Made by a program: the position numbers and the translations under genes
Notes under the pieces: model-generated
What the model saw: the letters and a program-made list of their open reading frames with translations, nothing else
Told to the model about the DNA's origin: nothing
Databases searched by the model: none
In this document: piece after piece, positions 1 through 11,963 of the stretch
Position numbering within the stretch: position 1 is the first letter of the stretch
Layout: every line of letters begins with the position of its first letter
DNA from: Undaria pinnatifida
Lineage: Eukaryota; Sar; Phaeophyceae; Laminariales; Alariaceae
DNA: 64,000 nt
NCBI GenBank assembly: GCA_012845835.1
Contig: JABAKD010000014.1
Location: 4,635,896-4,699,895 of the forward strand
Direction: 5' to 3'

Positions 1-708
1 GGTCGACCAAATCTCGGGACATCAACTCGTTCGCGGCCGGGGATGCGTTCTCGTGGTCATGTACGAAACCCATTGGGCCGGACTTCTCAGTCCTTCATGG
101 GAACACAAATAAGACCTACAATACCACCGGCTTCACATCCTCCGCTAGTGGTCTGGCACCCCTTCACAACACCGCCAGTCCAACCACTTACGCCGACAGA
201 TGCACATCGGAGCCGCTCACCGCGAACTAGCGCGAACCCAGGGCGAAATATTTCTCGCTCCCGGGTACAGCTTCGTCCCGCGCACCCTCTGACTTCAACG
301 CTTCAGCTCCACTACCCTCCCCGCGGGGGCACACCTCACTCTGGTACAAAGCCCGCGACTGTCTCTGGTGGTTGGGCAAGGTAGCCCATCGCGCCTCGAC
401 CGACAACTCTTTCGCCAACTACTACATCGTTCGCTTCCTCGATGACCCGGGACTGATCAAGATCGCCCTCCTTCCACCATCTTACACTACTTTACGGAGC
501 GCCGTCCACGGGTTCTGGTGCCTTCAGCGTCATCAGGCCGGGGGACTGGCTCGCGGTGTCCTACGGAATGCTGACGGGCCCCGCGGAGCCCCCCCTATCC
601 CCCCTTATGAGTGTCGGGAAGTTGGTGTCAGTCATAGCTTCGGTGTTTTATTTTTGTTCGTGTTTTTTCTCCCTCATGAGTTGTGGTATCTTCAGGGTGT
701 ACTATAAC
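1..708 (+). pseudogene. Broken open frame of unknown function, possibly the 3' end of a transposon polyprotein
   Basis: The frame whose codons start at multiples of 3 is open from base 3 to about 707 apart from one TAG at 228-230. It therefore looks like a coding remnant that enters from outside the window. The N-terminal part is rich in Ser, Thr and Pro. The C-terminal part (from about base 340) contains the motifs LWWLGKV and YIVRFLDDPG, followed by LLPPSYTT. A W-G-K-V strand followed by a Y-x-V-x-F-x-D strand is the pattern of small SH3/Tudor/chromo-like barrels, which occur at the C-terminus of some retroelement polyproteins. That reading is an inference, and I do not recognise the family. 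The tandem repeat that follows and the lack of any splice evidence favour a mobile-element remnant over a host gene. Confidence 0.35.
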
Positions 709-842
709 TTCTACTATTACTTGGTTGTTTCAGTTATGGAGCCTTCAGGGCTGCTGTAATCTTGTCGCTTCACATATTCGGTATGGCCTTTTACTATCCT
801 TGATTTTTATGTGTCCTTCCACCTCGGTACCCCCTTCGGTGC

Positions 843-1162
843 CGCTTTACCCATGCACATGCGTCCCAAGCACAGAGATTCAGCTGCTGGCTGGTATCCT
901 GCAGTGCACGTGTCTGTTTTCAGTTCGGATGCTATATTTTCTGGTGCTCCCTTACCCACGTACATGCGTCTCAAGCACAAATATTCATTCGCTGGCTGGT
1001 ATCCTGCAGTGCACGCGTCTGTGTTCAGTTCAAATGTTACCTTTTCTGGTGCTCCAATACCCACGCCCATGCGTCCCAAGCACAGAGATTCAGTCGCTGG
1101 CTGTTATCCTGCAGTGCACGCTTTCTCTTCCTCAGTTCGGATCTTACCTTTTCTGGAGCCCC
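843..1162. repeat. 105-bp tandem repeat, three copies
   Basis: The anchor ATGCGTC recurs at 859, 964 and 1069, exactly 105 bp apart. Each unit also carries GCTGGCTG(G/T)TATCCTGCAGTG and a TTTTCTGG(T/A)GC block. The period is a multiple of three, so one reading frame stays open through all three units (35 residues each). There is no independent sign of translation. It may be the untranslated tail of the element that ends at about 708. Confidence 0.85.
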
Positions 1163-3160
1163 TCCCCTGTTGTATTTTGCGTTGCCTTGCATCAGCACTT
1201 TCTGCTTAGCACTCTGTTGACAGTAAGTCCACGGATAGACCCCTACCAGAGGCATTTTAGCTTCACTCATCAATCATCAGTCATCAATCATCAATCATGA
1301 CGTGTGTGTTGGTATATATAGCCTCATTTGCTGTCGTTGTTTTGAATAGCAGCATCTTTGATCCACTTCCCGATTACCTGATGTCTTAGTTAGCCATCGC
1401 TATAATGTCGTGTGATCTGCGTCTACGACTATTCAGAAGGGTCGGCTAACGTTATGGTGTTCGATTCCGTATGCGCTACTTGTATGAGCAATAGACCAAC
1501 CGTCCATCCCTGTTGGTTAATTAAGGTCTGATTTCTGTTATTCAACTGTCGTGTGATTCGGACTCGACCGTGAGATTCGGAATCTGTAGTATGATTAGGA
1601 AATGCTGTTGTGCGATCCAGGAATAAGCACGTACATACATATAGCACGATAGTAGTATAAGGAGCCACGGAATCTGCGCGTTACGTCAGGAATATAACAA
1701 TGGTAGCACCCTGTCTTGGGCTACGCCTCGCGCTGATTGGCTGAGATTATATAGTTTGGCGCTCAAATAATGGATAGTAAGGTTCTTAGAAGCGCACTAG
1801 GGATCGATGTGATTGGCTATGTATTGGTTGGTCAATTAGTTCAACTTCAAGTATGCAACGCGCCATGCGCGTGGCCATGAGGGGTGTCCCACGTAGGCAG
1901 GTAGCAGCTTGCACTATTGTAATGGAGTACCCTCCGTAGAAGGATAGTTTATAGATTCGACGTGAAACCATGTCATGGTTGAGGTGAAACCACGTGATAT
2001 TTGATGTCACACTCACGTCAACGCCATCATAGATGGGCGATAATGTAGGTGACGATGATGGGATAAGCAGGACGCCCCTCATCTCACTACCTGCCCTACC
2101 CTGCTCTACCCTGCGCAACCTTGCTCTACTCTGTCTCGTCTTGCTTTGTCTATCTTTTAGAGTCCATAGAGGAAATAATGAATAAGCTTTGAGTCTATTC
2201 AGCAAGCCATGAGGAGAGACCAACCAAAGACACTGGAACCCATGAAGAGCACGCTTCCCAACACAGACTAACCACGCACCCCCCACTCGGAGTACCACTA
2301 CATTTGGCGTCGTCGGCAGTGAGGGTGACGTCGGAGATGACGCTTGGTATTCCTTGTCAGTACAAGAGGCGGTCCTCGTAGCTTGGTCATGACCAAGCCA
2401 CCCCCCCACCCCCCCTCTCTGTCACTCGAATATCCTGACCCAAATCAAGCAAGACTTGCTCGATAATAATAAGATACTTCTATCTATATGAGTTTTACAC
2501 AGCTCACCGCTGTGATCAAGCGAAACAGACACCTGCCCCTTCCGAGGATTGTATCATCAGGGTTCCCCCATCTTGTCTACTCCTTCACAGAAACAATAAA
2601 GTTGTGTAAACCACACCATAGTCCAACCTCATGTTTAGGGTACTACGTTCGTTCCGTCATCATCATGGTTGCCTCCCAGTGTATACCGAACCATGGAACG
2701 AAAAAACGTAGCTGGGCGTGCATGCGATAGACAAGCATCCCTTTACAGCAATCGGCCTGTGTGCCGGGTTGCATGTTTTTGCTCCTCCTCGTGTTCATTA
2801 CAGATGGAATTGCATTACTAAATCACCTCGCACGCTGTAATTGCAACGTGTGTCGCTGTCTCACAGTTTGTGACTGCAAAGCACGTCGCTCTAGTAGGCA
2901 TCGGCACGACACAAGTTTTTCTAGATGTAGATGGGTGGTAATATCAATTAAATTCAAGAGCACCCCCCCCCGTTTAATATAATAATATTAGTAATAGTCT
3001 TAGCTCCTATTACATAGCTAACATTTGGCACGCAATGCGGGAGCCGTACAACGGACGATCAATGAGCGACTGGCCCATCGAGTGATGTTCGGGACGATGG
3101 CTGGTGGAGTGAACTCGGGACGAGGCGACCAGAAAAGAACTGAGCACAGTGTCTGGTAGA
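1163..3160. other. Non-genic stretch, no recognisable gene
   Basis: I see no conserved protein motif or RNA gene. Local features are a short ATCAATC(ATC) cluster at about 1265-1300, a degenerate CTACCCTGCTCTA run at about 2085-2150 and an AATAAA hexamer at about 2596. The open frames on either strand are short and of arbitrary composition. Confidence 0.5.
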
Positions 3161-5467
3161 CGACCTCAGGGTATTCGAAACAACCTAGGGGTCCACGGAT
3201 AGCCCCCTTTTGCTGTTACTGTAGGAGTAGAGACTGTGCTATGGCCGACGGCGGCTAAGAAGATTGGGAACTGGCACCGGGGGATCGTCGACGCGGCGGA
3301 CCGCTTCATGGAGAGATGGCACAGGGGCAAGGCAGAGAAGAGCTGGCAACGCCCTACAGCAGAGGACGCCAAGAGCAGCAAACAAGGTAAACGGGGAGGG
3401 CGGGGGTGGGGGGGCAGCCGTACTGATACAGCTGTACAGATGAACGCAGAAACGAAGCGGCAGATCATGTGGCAAGGTACCAGTTCGACTAATTAATTAA
3501 GTTGAGCTATTATAGCCCTGAACCCTCTATGCAGCGAGTGGTGGTTTCTGCTTTGTTTATTTTTGTTGAGTCCAATGGGGGGAGCTCGAAAGCGACAGTA
3601 ATGACTTGCTGCCGTCGTTTCATTTTTTTTTTCTTTCTTTCTTTTCGCTTGCTCTCGTATTTCCCTCCCCACCGGCCTTTTTTGCCGGCATCTTCTTCCT
3701 CTTCATGTTGTTTTTGCCCGTAAACAGCAGGTATCTTCTTCGCGTTGTTTTGCCCGAACAACAGCAGCTATCTTCTTCGTGTTGCTTTGCCTGTGCAACA
3801 GGCATCATCTGTTGCTCTTCAGCGCGTATGGCGTTCCTCTGGCAATTGCAGCCTTCCCTTTCCTTTCCAATTTTCTTGCATCACAGTCCTCAGAACACCT
3901 GTCGTTTCTTTCGCTTTTTGTTTTCGTTTTATTTTGCTTATTTTCTTTTTCATTTTCTTCTCTTTTTTTATGGCTTGGCTTGTTTTGTTGTGTTCTCGTA
4001 CCCGGTGGTACGCTAGCACTCCACTTGCTTTACCTTGACTGTTTGGATTACTCTGTTTCACAGTCGTCTGTGACCACAGAATTTGTACGAGTCTCTCCTG
4101 GATGAATCAGCACGGACTCTGGGTGTACTGATGATGTCGTTGGGTACAAATAATGGTTCCATGTGAAGACAACAACAACATCAACAACAACAATAACAAC
4201 AACAACAACAACAACAACAACAACGGCCAATAAAATATTTGCAGCCATTACAAGTTGTAGAGGATTATGTTATCCTCATTGTACGTGGTATCCAGCCGTC
4301 CTCCGGTTTTTATATGGAGCGGGCGTTTTCTGTCCTTTGTTCTTGCATCGACGAAAGGCAGGGGAGGTCATACGGCGACCGTAGTGCTGCGTCGACAATC
4401 CTCAAATACAACAGGGTGAGTGCATAAGGGCATTTGTTTGTTGTTTTAGGTAAGACTGCCCTGCCGTTTTCTGTGTGATATGGTGTAATACGTAATAGCG
4501 CTCCCCTCGGTCTTGATTCCGTGTTCATTCAGGTATTGGGTGGTACACAGTAATGAGCCATGTGAGCTGGAAAGTAAAAATGATGGCTGCAAAACAAATG
4601 CATACACATCAGTAGTAACAAATTCCATCGGGCGACGACAACATGGAGAATGACGGACAGGGGAAAAGGGATTTACTTGTATCGTACCGTCACCGTTGTT
4701 AGTCGTGGCTAGGTTGCTAGGTATACGGTGCAGCAGAAAAGAGTGCACGCAGCGGGAGGAGTACGATGTATACTGGTCCGAACTTCACGGGGTCGGAAGG
4801 CGGAGAACATATTTTGGATATTGGCTTCTGTCAAAAACGAAAAGTTGCAAGTTGGACTTTCGGAGAGGATAGCAACGAAAAACGAGGATATCGGCGCCAA
4901 GAATGAGCATAATTTGCCCAAAACAAGGTACCATAACAATGTGTGCATATACATCATAAAGTAAGTGGAATAAAAACTGTAGGAAACAGCATAATTGGCT
5001 ATTTTTAGCGGCATAAAAATCGAAAAAGAAAAAAGCATAGTGGATGCTACCCTAACTACGGCTCGCATGCCAAACGCCTCGCCGATGCGTTCCCCTTGTT
5101 GATGCGGTCATGTAGAAGCTGATGTGATTGTGGTATCGACTAATTCGACAAACTCATGGCTCTATGGGCCGAAGGTGGAATTTTGAAGTTCACTACTACT
5201 GTCGCTGGAACCAGTTCGTATTGTGTTTGGATGACTTGCTGGCTGTAGTACCAGCGAACGGCACCATTCCCCCACCTTTCGCTTGCAAGCACATGAACTT
5301 CCTCTTGGTCTCCAAGACCGTTCCAGAACGCCGCGCCCACGGTGACGTCCACCGCCAACATCATCTCCAGCCCTCCTGGTGATCACGATACGGTGCTCGC
5401 ATCGGCAGCGTACAACATGATCCAACACGTCTGGACCTCCTCCTCCTCCCCCAGCCTGTCGACTTGA
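3161..5467. other. Non-genic stretch with pyrimidine-rich block and simple repeats
   Basis: 3620-3990 is a T/C-rich block that yields long but meaningless Phe/Leu/Ser-rich frames. The words AATCAGCACGGA(C), ACTGGG or CTGGGT and GATGTCGT(T/C)GGG at about 4105-4145 recur near 42075-42115, in both cases followed by a CAA-rich microsatellite. A dispersed repeat is therefore present at both places. No gene is supported. Confidence 0.45.
4166..4223. repeat. (CAA)n microsatellite
   Basis: Nearly uninterrupted CAA/AAC triplets with a few single-base variants (ATC, AAT). The poly-Thr and poly-Val frames crossing it are artefacts of the repeat. Confidence 0.9.
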
Positions 5468-6250
5468 TCAACTCGTGTTTTTCCCTTCTTCTCCCCACGC
5501 TTCTTTCTTTCGTTGGAGTTGCACTATGCTGTCCATGATGGTTGCATCAGCAAGGAAACGCTTCTCGGCCACGCCCAGCACCGCCGTGAAAGGCATGTTG
5601 AGCATAGCACGTGCACACGCCCTTGCCGAAAACTTTGTTCCACAGTGGACATTTCCAACCACATCTGCCATGATCCGGCCGCACGCAGGTTTCCACACTG
5701 GTGTGAAATTGGCCCAAGACGCGAACATCCTCATTGACATTCAAACCTTAAAAATAAGACAACTCACGGCAGAGTTCGGTCGACGGAGTCATAAAAATGA
5801 GGTCAACAAAAACACATGTATAGGGGGCGTCCCTATTCCTGTGCAGCTTCTGCAGGTCTCGTATCACGGACGCCATGCCGGATGTTTAGCGTTGGAGTAT
5901 AAAGCCACACTGTTGCTCCAGCCGGGTGTTACTCCTTTCGCGGCAATCACTGAGGTGCCCCCCGATGACTTTGAAGAGTTATTGGCCGGTGTGCACCTTG
6001 AAAAGATGCCACGATATTTTCCACACTCCGTCCTACTTCGTATTTTTCGTCTTGTGCGGCACCTCTCTCGCTGCATGCTTCCATATTTGCGACACGTCCC
6101 TTCCCCTCCACACAGCGATACTGATTTCATTAATATATCCCCGGATGTTCGAGTCTCCTTTCCTCTTCCAAGATCCAAGGAGTTCAATCGAAAGCCACCA
6201 GGTCCAACCGCCTTGCGATATTTATCTCGCACGGATGCGGGCTCCTGCAC
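5468..6250. other. Open frames on both strands, no recognised product
   Basis: A + frame runs from about 5475 into the palindromic repeat at 6270, and a 90-codon - frame covers 5740-5468. Both have mixed, protein-like composition before the repeat begins. I recognise no family motif, and neither frame shows clear splice or start context. If either is real, the - frame (MFASWANFTPVWKP near its start) reads more like protein. Treat this as undecided. Confidence 0.15.
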
Positions 6251-6269
6251 TACTTGTTTTTTGCGCGGA

Positions 6270-6780
6270 AATCCATGGAAGATTTCTCGGGAGTCACTTC
6301 CATGGAAGCTCCCGCTCCACGAAAGCTTTCACGGAAGCTTCCATGAAAGCGACTGCCACCGGAGCTTCCACGGAAGCTTCCATGGAAGTAAAAAGTAAAC
6401 TTTCGTTGAAATACCTTCCACAAAACTTCCACGGAAGCTTCCGTGACAGTAGTTTTCATGGAAGCTGTCATGAAAGCTTCCATGGAAGCTACTTTCATCA
6501 GCGCTTCGACGGCAGCTTGCATGAAAGCTTCTATCGACGTTACATTCAAGGAAGCTTGGACGGAAGCTCGTGGGAGCTTCTTTTTACGGAAGCTACTTCC
6601 ATGGAAGCTATGTTTGGATGAAAGCTCAAATGAAAGCTTACATGAAATTCACGCGGAAACAGCTTCCCGGCTTCGGACGCTTCCGTCGAATCTGCCGCAC
6701 ATTTGGCGGAAATGGGTCCCGATCTTCTTTTCGCGGAAGCTTTCATGGTAGCATCTTCCACGGACGGTTCCGTGGAAGTA
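6270..6780. repeat. Quasi-palindromic GGAAGCTTCC repeat field, block 1
   Basis: Densely packed variants of a roughly 12-bp self-complementary word: GGAAGCTTCC, TTCCATGGAA and TTCCACGGAA joined head to tail with irregular spacers. AAGCTT and CCATGG recur many times. Because the unit is its own reverse complement, both strands give the same His-Gly-Ser-Phe or Glu-Ala-Ser-Met-type repeats in open frames. This explains the long frames here without invoking a gene. Confidence 0.85.
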
Positions 6781-7204
6781 GTGGTTATCGCAGTACACCT
6801 CTATCGCCATCCTTAAGGGGGGAAGGTCCTTCAAGCGAAGGTTCTGCAATCCACCATCGTTGGCCAACGCCCATGGAGGGAGTACGAGGGAATTCCGGAG
6901 CGCACCACCGTGGTACCAAATACCAAACACGCACCCACGGCCCGACGTGCACGTCCTTCCACGTCAACTTTCATAAAGGTTGTACTGTATGTACTGCAGC
7001 CTAAACCGACCAAGCGCAGTAGGGCGACGCCGTGCCACGCAGCTATGGTAACTGGGCAAGGGAAAAAACTTGACGCCTAACGCTCGGTATCCAGAGAGGA
7101 AGGCACCGTATTTGATCGCAACATTAAACCTACATTCTATCTTGTCCGGTGTGGATTATTTCATGCTTAATGTGTTCGATCGTGTGAGTTATGTTGTGCT
7201 CCAC

Positions 7205-7725
7205 GTGTCGGAAGCTTTCACGAAAGCTGCTGTGGGAGCTTTCACGGACGCTTCCGTGGAAGTAGCTTCCATGAAAGTTTCAACGGAATATTTCACGGAA
7301 TTTTCCGTGGAAGTGTCATGGACGTTTCCACGGAATCTTTCACGGAAATTTCCATGGAAGCAGCTTCCGTGGAAGCTTCCGTGGAAACTTCTATGGAAGC
7401 TACTTCCACGCAAGCTTCCGTGGAAACTTCTATGGAAGCTACTTCCACGCAAGCTTCCGTCGAAGTTGAAGAAAAATTCTCCGGAAGCTTTCACGGAAGC
7501 TTCCGCGGAATCGTTCACGAAACCTTCAGTGGAAGTAACTTCCATAGAAGTTTTCACGAAAGTTTCCGTGGAAGCTTCCACTATCTTCGCGGGAACGTGC
7601 TCCGTCGCTGAACTTCCACACAAGATTTCACGAAATCAGCTTCCAAGGAAGCTTACATCGATACTTCCACGGAAGCTTGAAGCTTCCACACTTCCATGGA
7701 AGCTTCCACCGCTGTCATGGAAGCC
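7205..7725. repeat. Quasi-palindromic GGAAGCTTCC repeat field, block 2
   Basis: Same word family as at 6270-6780. A longer unit of about 51 bp (TTCCGTGGAAACTTCTATGG and the following bases) is repeated in tandem near 7372-7460, so local unequal duplication is superimposed on the short palindromes. The 229-codon + frame and 144-codon - frame here are products of the repeat. Confidence 0.85.
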
Positions 7726-7977
7726 GCGTGCTACGATAGAGGCATCACTTTTTGTCTGAATTTGTTTTTGAACGGCGGGGATCCTTAACCCAAAATCGTC
7801 GGAAAATTGTCATTTTGTTGGGATGATGCTCGTTGTGTACCTAGGCCATGATGGGTGGTTTCATCCGCAGGTAGCGGGGTTTTTTTTCTCCAAAACATTT
7901 TTTAGAAGAGAGGTCTTAAGCTCCCAAAATTGAGGAACCTCAGAAAAAAAGAAGTACACCTCTATCGTAGCACGCGT

Positions 7978-8057
7978 GAGAAGCTTTCATGGAAGCGGTG
8001 AAAGCTTTCATGGAAACGATGGAAGGTTCCATGGAAGTATTCATGAACTTCCACCGA
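7978..8057. repeat. Quasi-palindromic GGAAGCTTCC repeat field, block 3 (short)
   Basis: Short outlier of the same repeat with AAGCTTTCATGGAA words. It directly abuts the 3' end of the LINE fragment at 8050-8345, so the repeat has either inserted into or grown out of that broken element. Confidence 0.75.
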
Positions 8058-8345
8058 AAAAGAGAATAGTGCAGGTGGCCCGTGGGGATCGTTTGTTCCA
8101 CCTTGTGCGTAGACGGCTTGTTGTCCAGCGGCGTGCACGGGACGCACATTTTGAGCTCGCCCACGATAGTCGGGTCAACGATCGGCGGTTGTGTTTAGCA
8201 GCTGATAAACCACCTTACCCAGTGCTCCCGGATTGTGCCGTCGTCCCGTAGCAATATATCTCTCTCGCCCTTGATGTACTGGGAGTTAAACCCATTCATC
8301 CCCTTGACACGTTTTCAGAAGCCAAAATGGATCGCTTTCTCAGAT
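8050..8345 (-). pseudogene. Non-LTR retrotransposon (LINE) fragment, linker just before the RT domain
   Basis: Read on the minus strand, the frames give GFNSQYIKGERDILLRDDG, then TIREHWVRWF, then PPIVDPTIVGELK and PLDNKPSTHKVEQTI. This matches the well-known linker between endonuclease and reverse transcriptase in many LINE ORF2 proteins (a string of the type R-D-x-x-x-I-R-x-R-W-V-R-W-F, then L-D-P-x-I, then P-x-x-x-E-x-x-x-A-I). A frameshift near 8205 breaks the frame just after WVRWF. The RT catalytic core is absent. The fragment is cut off by the palindromic repeat at about 8055. Confidence 0.6.
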
Positions 8346-8826
8346 GTACGCCCTTCGGTTTGGCTGACGTATTACTTGAAGAAATTCTGCCCGGCTGCCT
8401 GCCGTGTTCAGGTGTTTGAGCTGCTTGTTAACCACCTTCAGGGGGCTGCGCAAACTGCGATCGTTCGGGGTAGCACATAACTGTTTATTCGCGTCTTCCC
8501 TCTCATGCTAGCGCGTGTGGAAAAAAACAGTTTTGCTCCTCGGCCGCGCACCAACCTCTCGGTCCTCGCTTGCGCCTGATAGGAGGCGCTGGATTCGCCG
8601 CAGTCAACAACAAGGTATCGGAGGGCCCTTTCCTTAGTCATTTGACCATTTGTTGCTTGACTTAGTCCTCTGATCCTTTCGAGAAAGAGCATCGTTCTTG
8701 TACGCCTGACAGCGACACGTCCAACGTTTGGAGCACTTGGGGGGAGGGGTCCGTATTGAGGTCTGCGCCTCAGCTAAGAACTGCGCAAGTTGCTAGAGCA
8801 GTAGCACCACGGGGGGGGAAGTTGTG

Positions 8827-9055
8827 GTATCCCCTCTACCCCGCTAGGGCGCTATGATTTATAGCAGTTGTTCCCTTTATCGCTGCCAGACGTCATCACC
8901 CGCTTGAACCAACGGCTCCGCCCTCCCTTCTATCAGAAGATATCCGGCGGGCAGTAAGCAACTAACACCAGAGATGTGACATCCAAGTAACCCTCGTGTA
9001 AGTGACGATTACAGAGTAAAGAGACACCCCTGCATAGTAATAGTCGGTTCCTAGG
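8827..9055. repeat. Left member of a 230-bp direct repeat pair
   Basis: Starts at GGTATCCCCTCTACCCC and contains GATATCCGGCGGGCAG, ACATCCAAGTAACCCTCGTG and AGTAGTCGGT-like blocks. All of these recur in the same order at 9590-9822. The two copies differ by scattered substitutions. They flank a segment containing a 62-bp tandem repeat, so they could be terminal repeats of a short non-autonomous element. Confidence 0.7.
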
Positions 9056-9149
9056 CCCATATTGCTCTAATAATAGTACACTGGCGTCATCGGCAGGACG
9101 TCGTTCGTTTTCAGTTTTTCGGTATTATAGCTTACTCTTTCGGCTTTCA

Positions 9150-9405
9150 CCAGTGTGTTCAGACTTTTGGTCTCTGGTTCGCCTTATACGCGTTCCATGG
9201 ACTTTCACGTACCGGTATGTTCAGACTTTGTTGTCTGATTCGCCTTGTACGCGTTCCGTTGGCTTTTACGTGCCGGTATGTTCGGATGTTCGACGTTTGT
9301 TTCGCGTTTTACGCGTTTCAGTGAATTTCACGTACCGATATGTTCGGGGGTTTTGTATCTACTTCGCGCCGTACGCGTTCTGTTGGCTTTCACGTAATGG
9401 TTTGT
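9150..9405. repeat. 62-bp tandem repeat, four copies
   Basis: GTTC(A/G)GA-type starts at 9157, 9219, 9280 and 9342, each followed by TACGCGTT(C/T) and TTTCACGTACCG or close variants. The spacing is 61-62 bp, so a reading frame shifts from unit to unit and coding is unlikely. Confidence 0.85.
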
Positions 9406-9589
9406 GGGACATTTGGCGCCTGATTTGCTTTGCACCCGTCCAATTGGATTCTGCTTTGCAACCTAGAGATATGGGGGTGGGTTGCGAAGCGCCGCATCTC
9501 GATCCATCCTCCGAATTCTCCGGGTGGATTAAGTACCACTTGATATTTCTATGAATCTGCATATACGAGCCTTCAGGGTGGGCTAGTGT

Positions 9590-9822
9590 TATGGTACCCT
9601 CTCTACCCCGCTAAGGCGTTGCGATTTATTGCGGTTTTCCCTTTTTTAGCTGGCAGGCGTTATCGTCTGTCTGAGCGAACAGCTCTGCCCCCCCTTCTGT
9701 CAGAAGGTATCCGGCGGACGGCAAGCTACTAATACCATAGACGTAACATCCAAGCAACCCTCGTGTGAGTGACCAATACAGAGCCAGAGGCACCCCTTCA
9801 CAGCAGTAGTCGGTCCCGAATC
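9590..9822. repeat. Right member of the 230-bp direct repeat pair
   Basis: Diverged copy of 8827-9055: the CTCTACCCCGCTA start, the GGTATCCGGCGGACGGCAAG block and the AACCCTCGTGTGAGTGAC block are all in the same order. About 760 bp separate corresponding bases of the two copies. Confidence 0.7.
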
Positions 9823-11586
9823 ATCCCACGTTAGGGGTTGCAGTTGTTGGATTAACTAATGATGTACCTGTCCGATTGAGCTTCTCAAGTGAGGAACTAC
9901 CGGTTAGTCAATAGTCAAGTAAATTTCACGAGTATGTTGTTTTTAGAGGACTGAGGCATAGAAGCTTGGTCGGGCTGTGCGAACAAATGCCTTCGAAGTC
10001 ATTTTTCGGGTGAGATATTGAGCTCCTCATGTGAGGAACTCAGGAACTAATGATGCTGTGCGCCCCTACCGTGGGATTGCTCTCCCTAGGTCTACATTGC
10101 CTCAATACCACTACGGTCGGCTGGTCGTCCGTTCCCGTGCCTCGCTCGCAGAGGCTGAAGGCCACAAAGATTGTTGTTATTACTGTCATTGATGGTGGAG
10201 GGGAACGTGGAGGAGGAAGAGAAGGAGAGGTAAAAAGGTGCGACGTGCAGCACGTGGCACACGACGAGCGGGTGACCGTGTTGGCGTTGATCACGAAAAG
10301 CCGATTATGGTGGGCATGCCGACATGCACTTATTCCGTCATTCTGGGTGAAATGGGATTGAATATGGGATGGGATGGAATGCGATGCGATATACAAGCAT
10401 ATGCATATGAAAACTTCACTTGTGGTTGGCCTTTTCGATGTTGAGGAAACCTCGACCTTGCGCTCGAAACCGGCGGTGGCGGCGGTGGCGGTGGTGGAGG
10501 GGGGTGATGGTAGTTGTGGTAATGGCGGTGGAAAGGCCGGCGGGGGGGGCGGCAGAGTGTGCTGTACAAAGTAGAAGCTTCGTCTGCCCCATGCTATGGA
10601 TTACTATGCGGGACACACATGCACATGGGTTTCCACAACCAAGTACGAAAGTCTACAACAAACGATGTGGTGTTGGTAATTAACAAAATAGTGATGCTTC
10701 TAAGTACAAGGGCCAGGCATAACACATTTACTACTAACACTACAGATCACGTCGTACTGGGTATCGAGAACAGGGAGGGATCACATGCGGTATGGGCCGG
10801 CCCCTCATCCATGAGTATTCGCTTGCTCCAAGGGGAGACACCGAGCGTGATCTAACGTTGATTTTCCTAGAGTTGCTGCTTCGCGCTCCTGTTTTAACTG
10901 TTCATGGGTAGTCGCGTTCAAGGCTATGTTGCACACGGTCGGACGGCAAAACATAACCAGATGTTAACTAAAAACAGGACAACATGCATGCCCAAGCGCA
11001 GAACCCGAGCCTGACATGCCGCGACCCGTATTCCATCGGAAGAATCTTCGCAGTCCGTCGTTTTCGACGGCGGCACGGGTTTGAATCTCGCATTCAAGTG
11101 TTTGTTGTTCAAGAAACACTTGCTGGCGCGTGTATTACAATGGTTCCCTCTCTGCTCCAAAGACCAACGGTTAGGTTGGGTAGGTCCGCACGGCCGCAAG
11201 GGGGCCCACCATTCGCTCTGCAGCGCCTCGATGATTCCGTAGTACCTCGGTCATAGTAGCCATTGCCCCCAAAATGACCTTAACACGCCGCAAGATAGCG
11301 CGCGTCGCGAAACACTCGAACCATCGCGTAGCGCTCACCCCGCCCTCCTTTCCTCTGCCGGAACCCACCGCGCCAACCTAATGAAGCCTCCTTACCTTAC
11401 GTCGAATGTTATGAACCCCTCGCTTCATCCTTACCATCCTCTGTCCCCGGATATCGGAAATGGAGGTAGGGGCGACCCAGATAATATCATGTTGATTATG
11501 CTGTTGCAGCCTGTACCTGGTACTACGGTGCATCTAAAGGTTTACCACAGCTGCGACTTTCACATGCTCGCCTTATAAGCATTCGA
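9823..11586. other. Non-genic stretch, no recognisable gene
   Basis: The region holds a GGT/GGC-rich purine patch at about 10190-10560 (giving Gly/Val or His/Pro frames), and a short hairpin-prone CTCCTCATGTGAGGA word at about 10022. A similar GCTTCTCAAGTGAGGAAC word occurs at about 9880. I see no conserved protein. Confidence 0.45.
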
Positions 11587-11760
11587 AGATTGTACACACC
11601 TGAGGGTTATACAATGGACCGTAGGAGTATATATGGTACATCGAACAATTGTCAGATAGAACACCCCCGTATTGTTGCTAGAGGTCGGATTAGCGGCGTA
11701 TTGCCGTGATCGGTACGTTGCATTGTCCGATTGTGTGCAAATTTCCGAAGTGGAGTGGGA
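11587..11760 (+). repeat. LTR-like segment at the 5' side of the copia element
   Basis: It starts at AGATTGTACACACCTGAGG and runs through CCCGTATTGTTGCTAGAGG to TTTCCGAAG. The same sequence, about 90% alike by eye, lies in inverted orientation at 13,680-13,815, directly behind a polypurine-tract-like AGGGAGAG and a TGTTCGTG start on the minus strand. I infer that both are parts of the element's LTR. On this side the upstream part of the LTR is too diverged or truncated to place its first base. Confidence 0.6.
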
Positions 11761-11963
11761 GCTCGCAGCCTTTCTGCTCGCCCCGCTCGTTCACTCCACT
11801 TCCCGACCTGTCTCTCCAGACCAAGGTCTCATAAATGCAATATCTCTTTCTCCAGAAGTCACGGATTTACCAACATGCTATAGCGCATCAGTCGGCTGCT
11901 GCTTCGTCCCCCTGGACTCGCTCGACTGGTCTGTCGAGGAAGGCTTGATCACCCTGCCTCATC

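Noticed and set aside
7070..7759. Long + open frame with His-Gly-Ser-Phe or Glu-Ala-Ser type repeats
   Set aside because: The repeat unit is its own reverse complement, so equally long frames exist on the minus strand. There is no sequence outside the repeat to suggest a protein.
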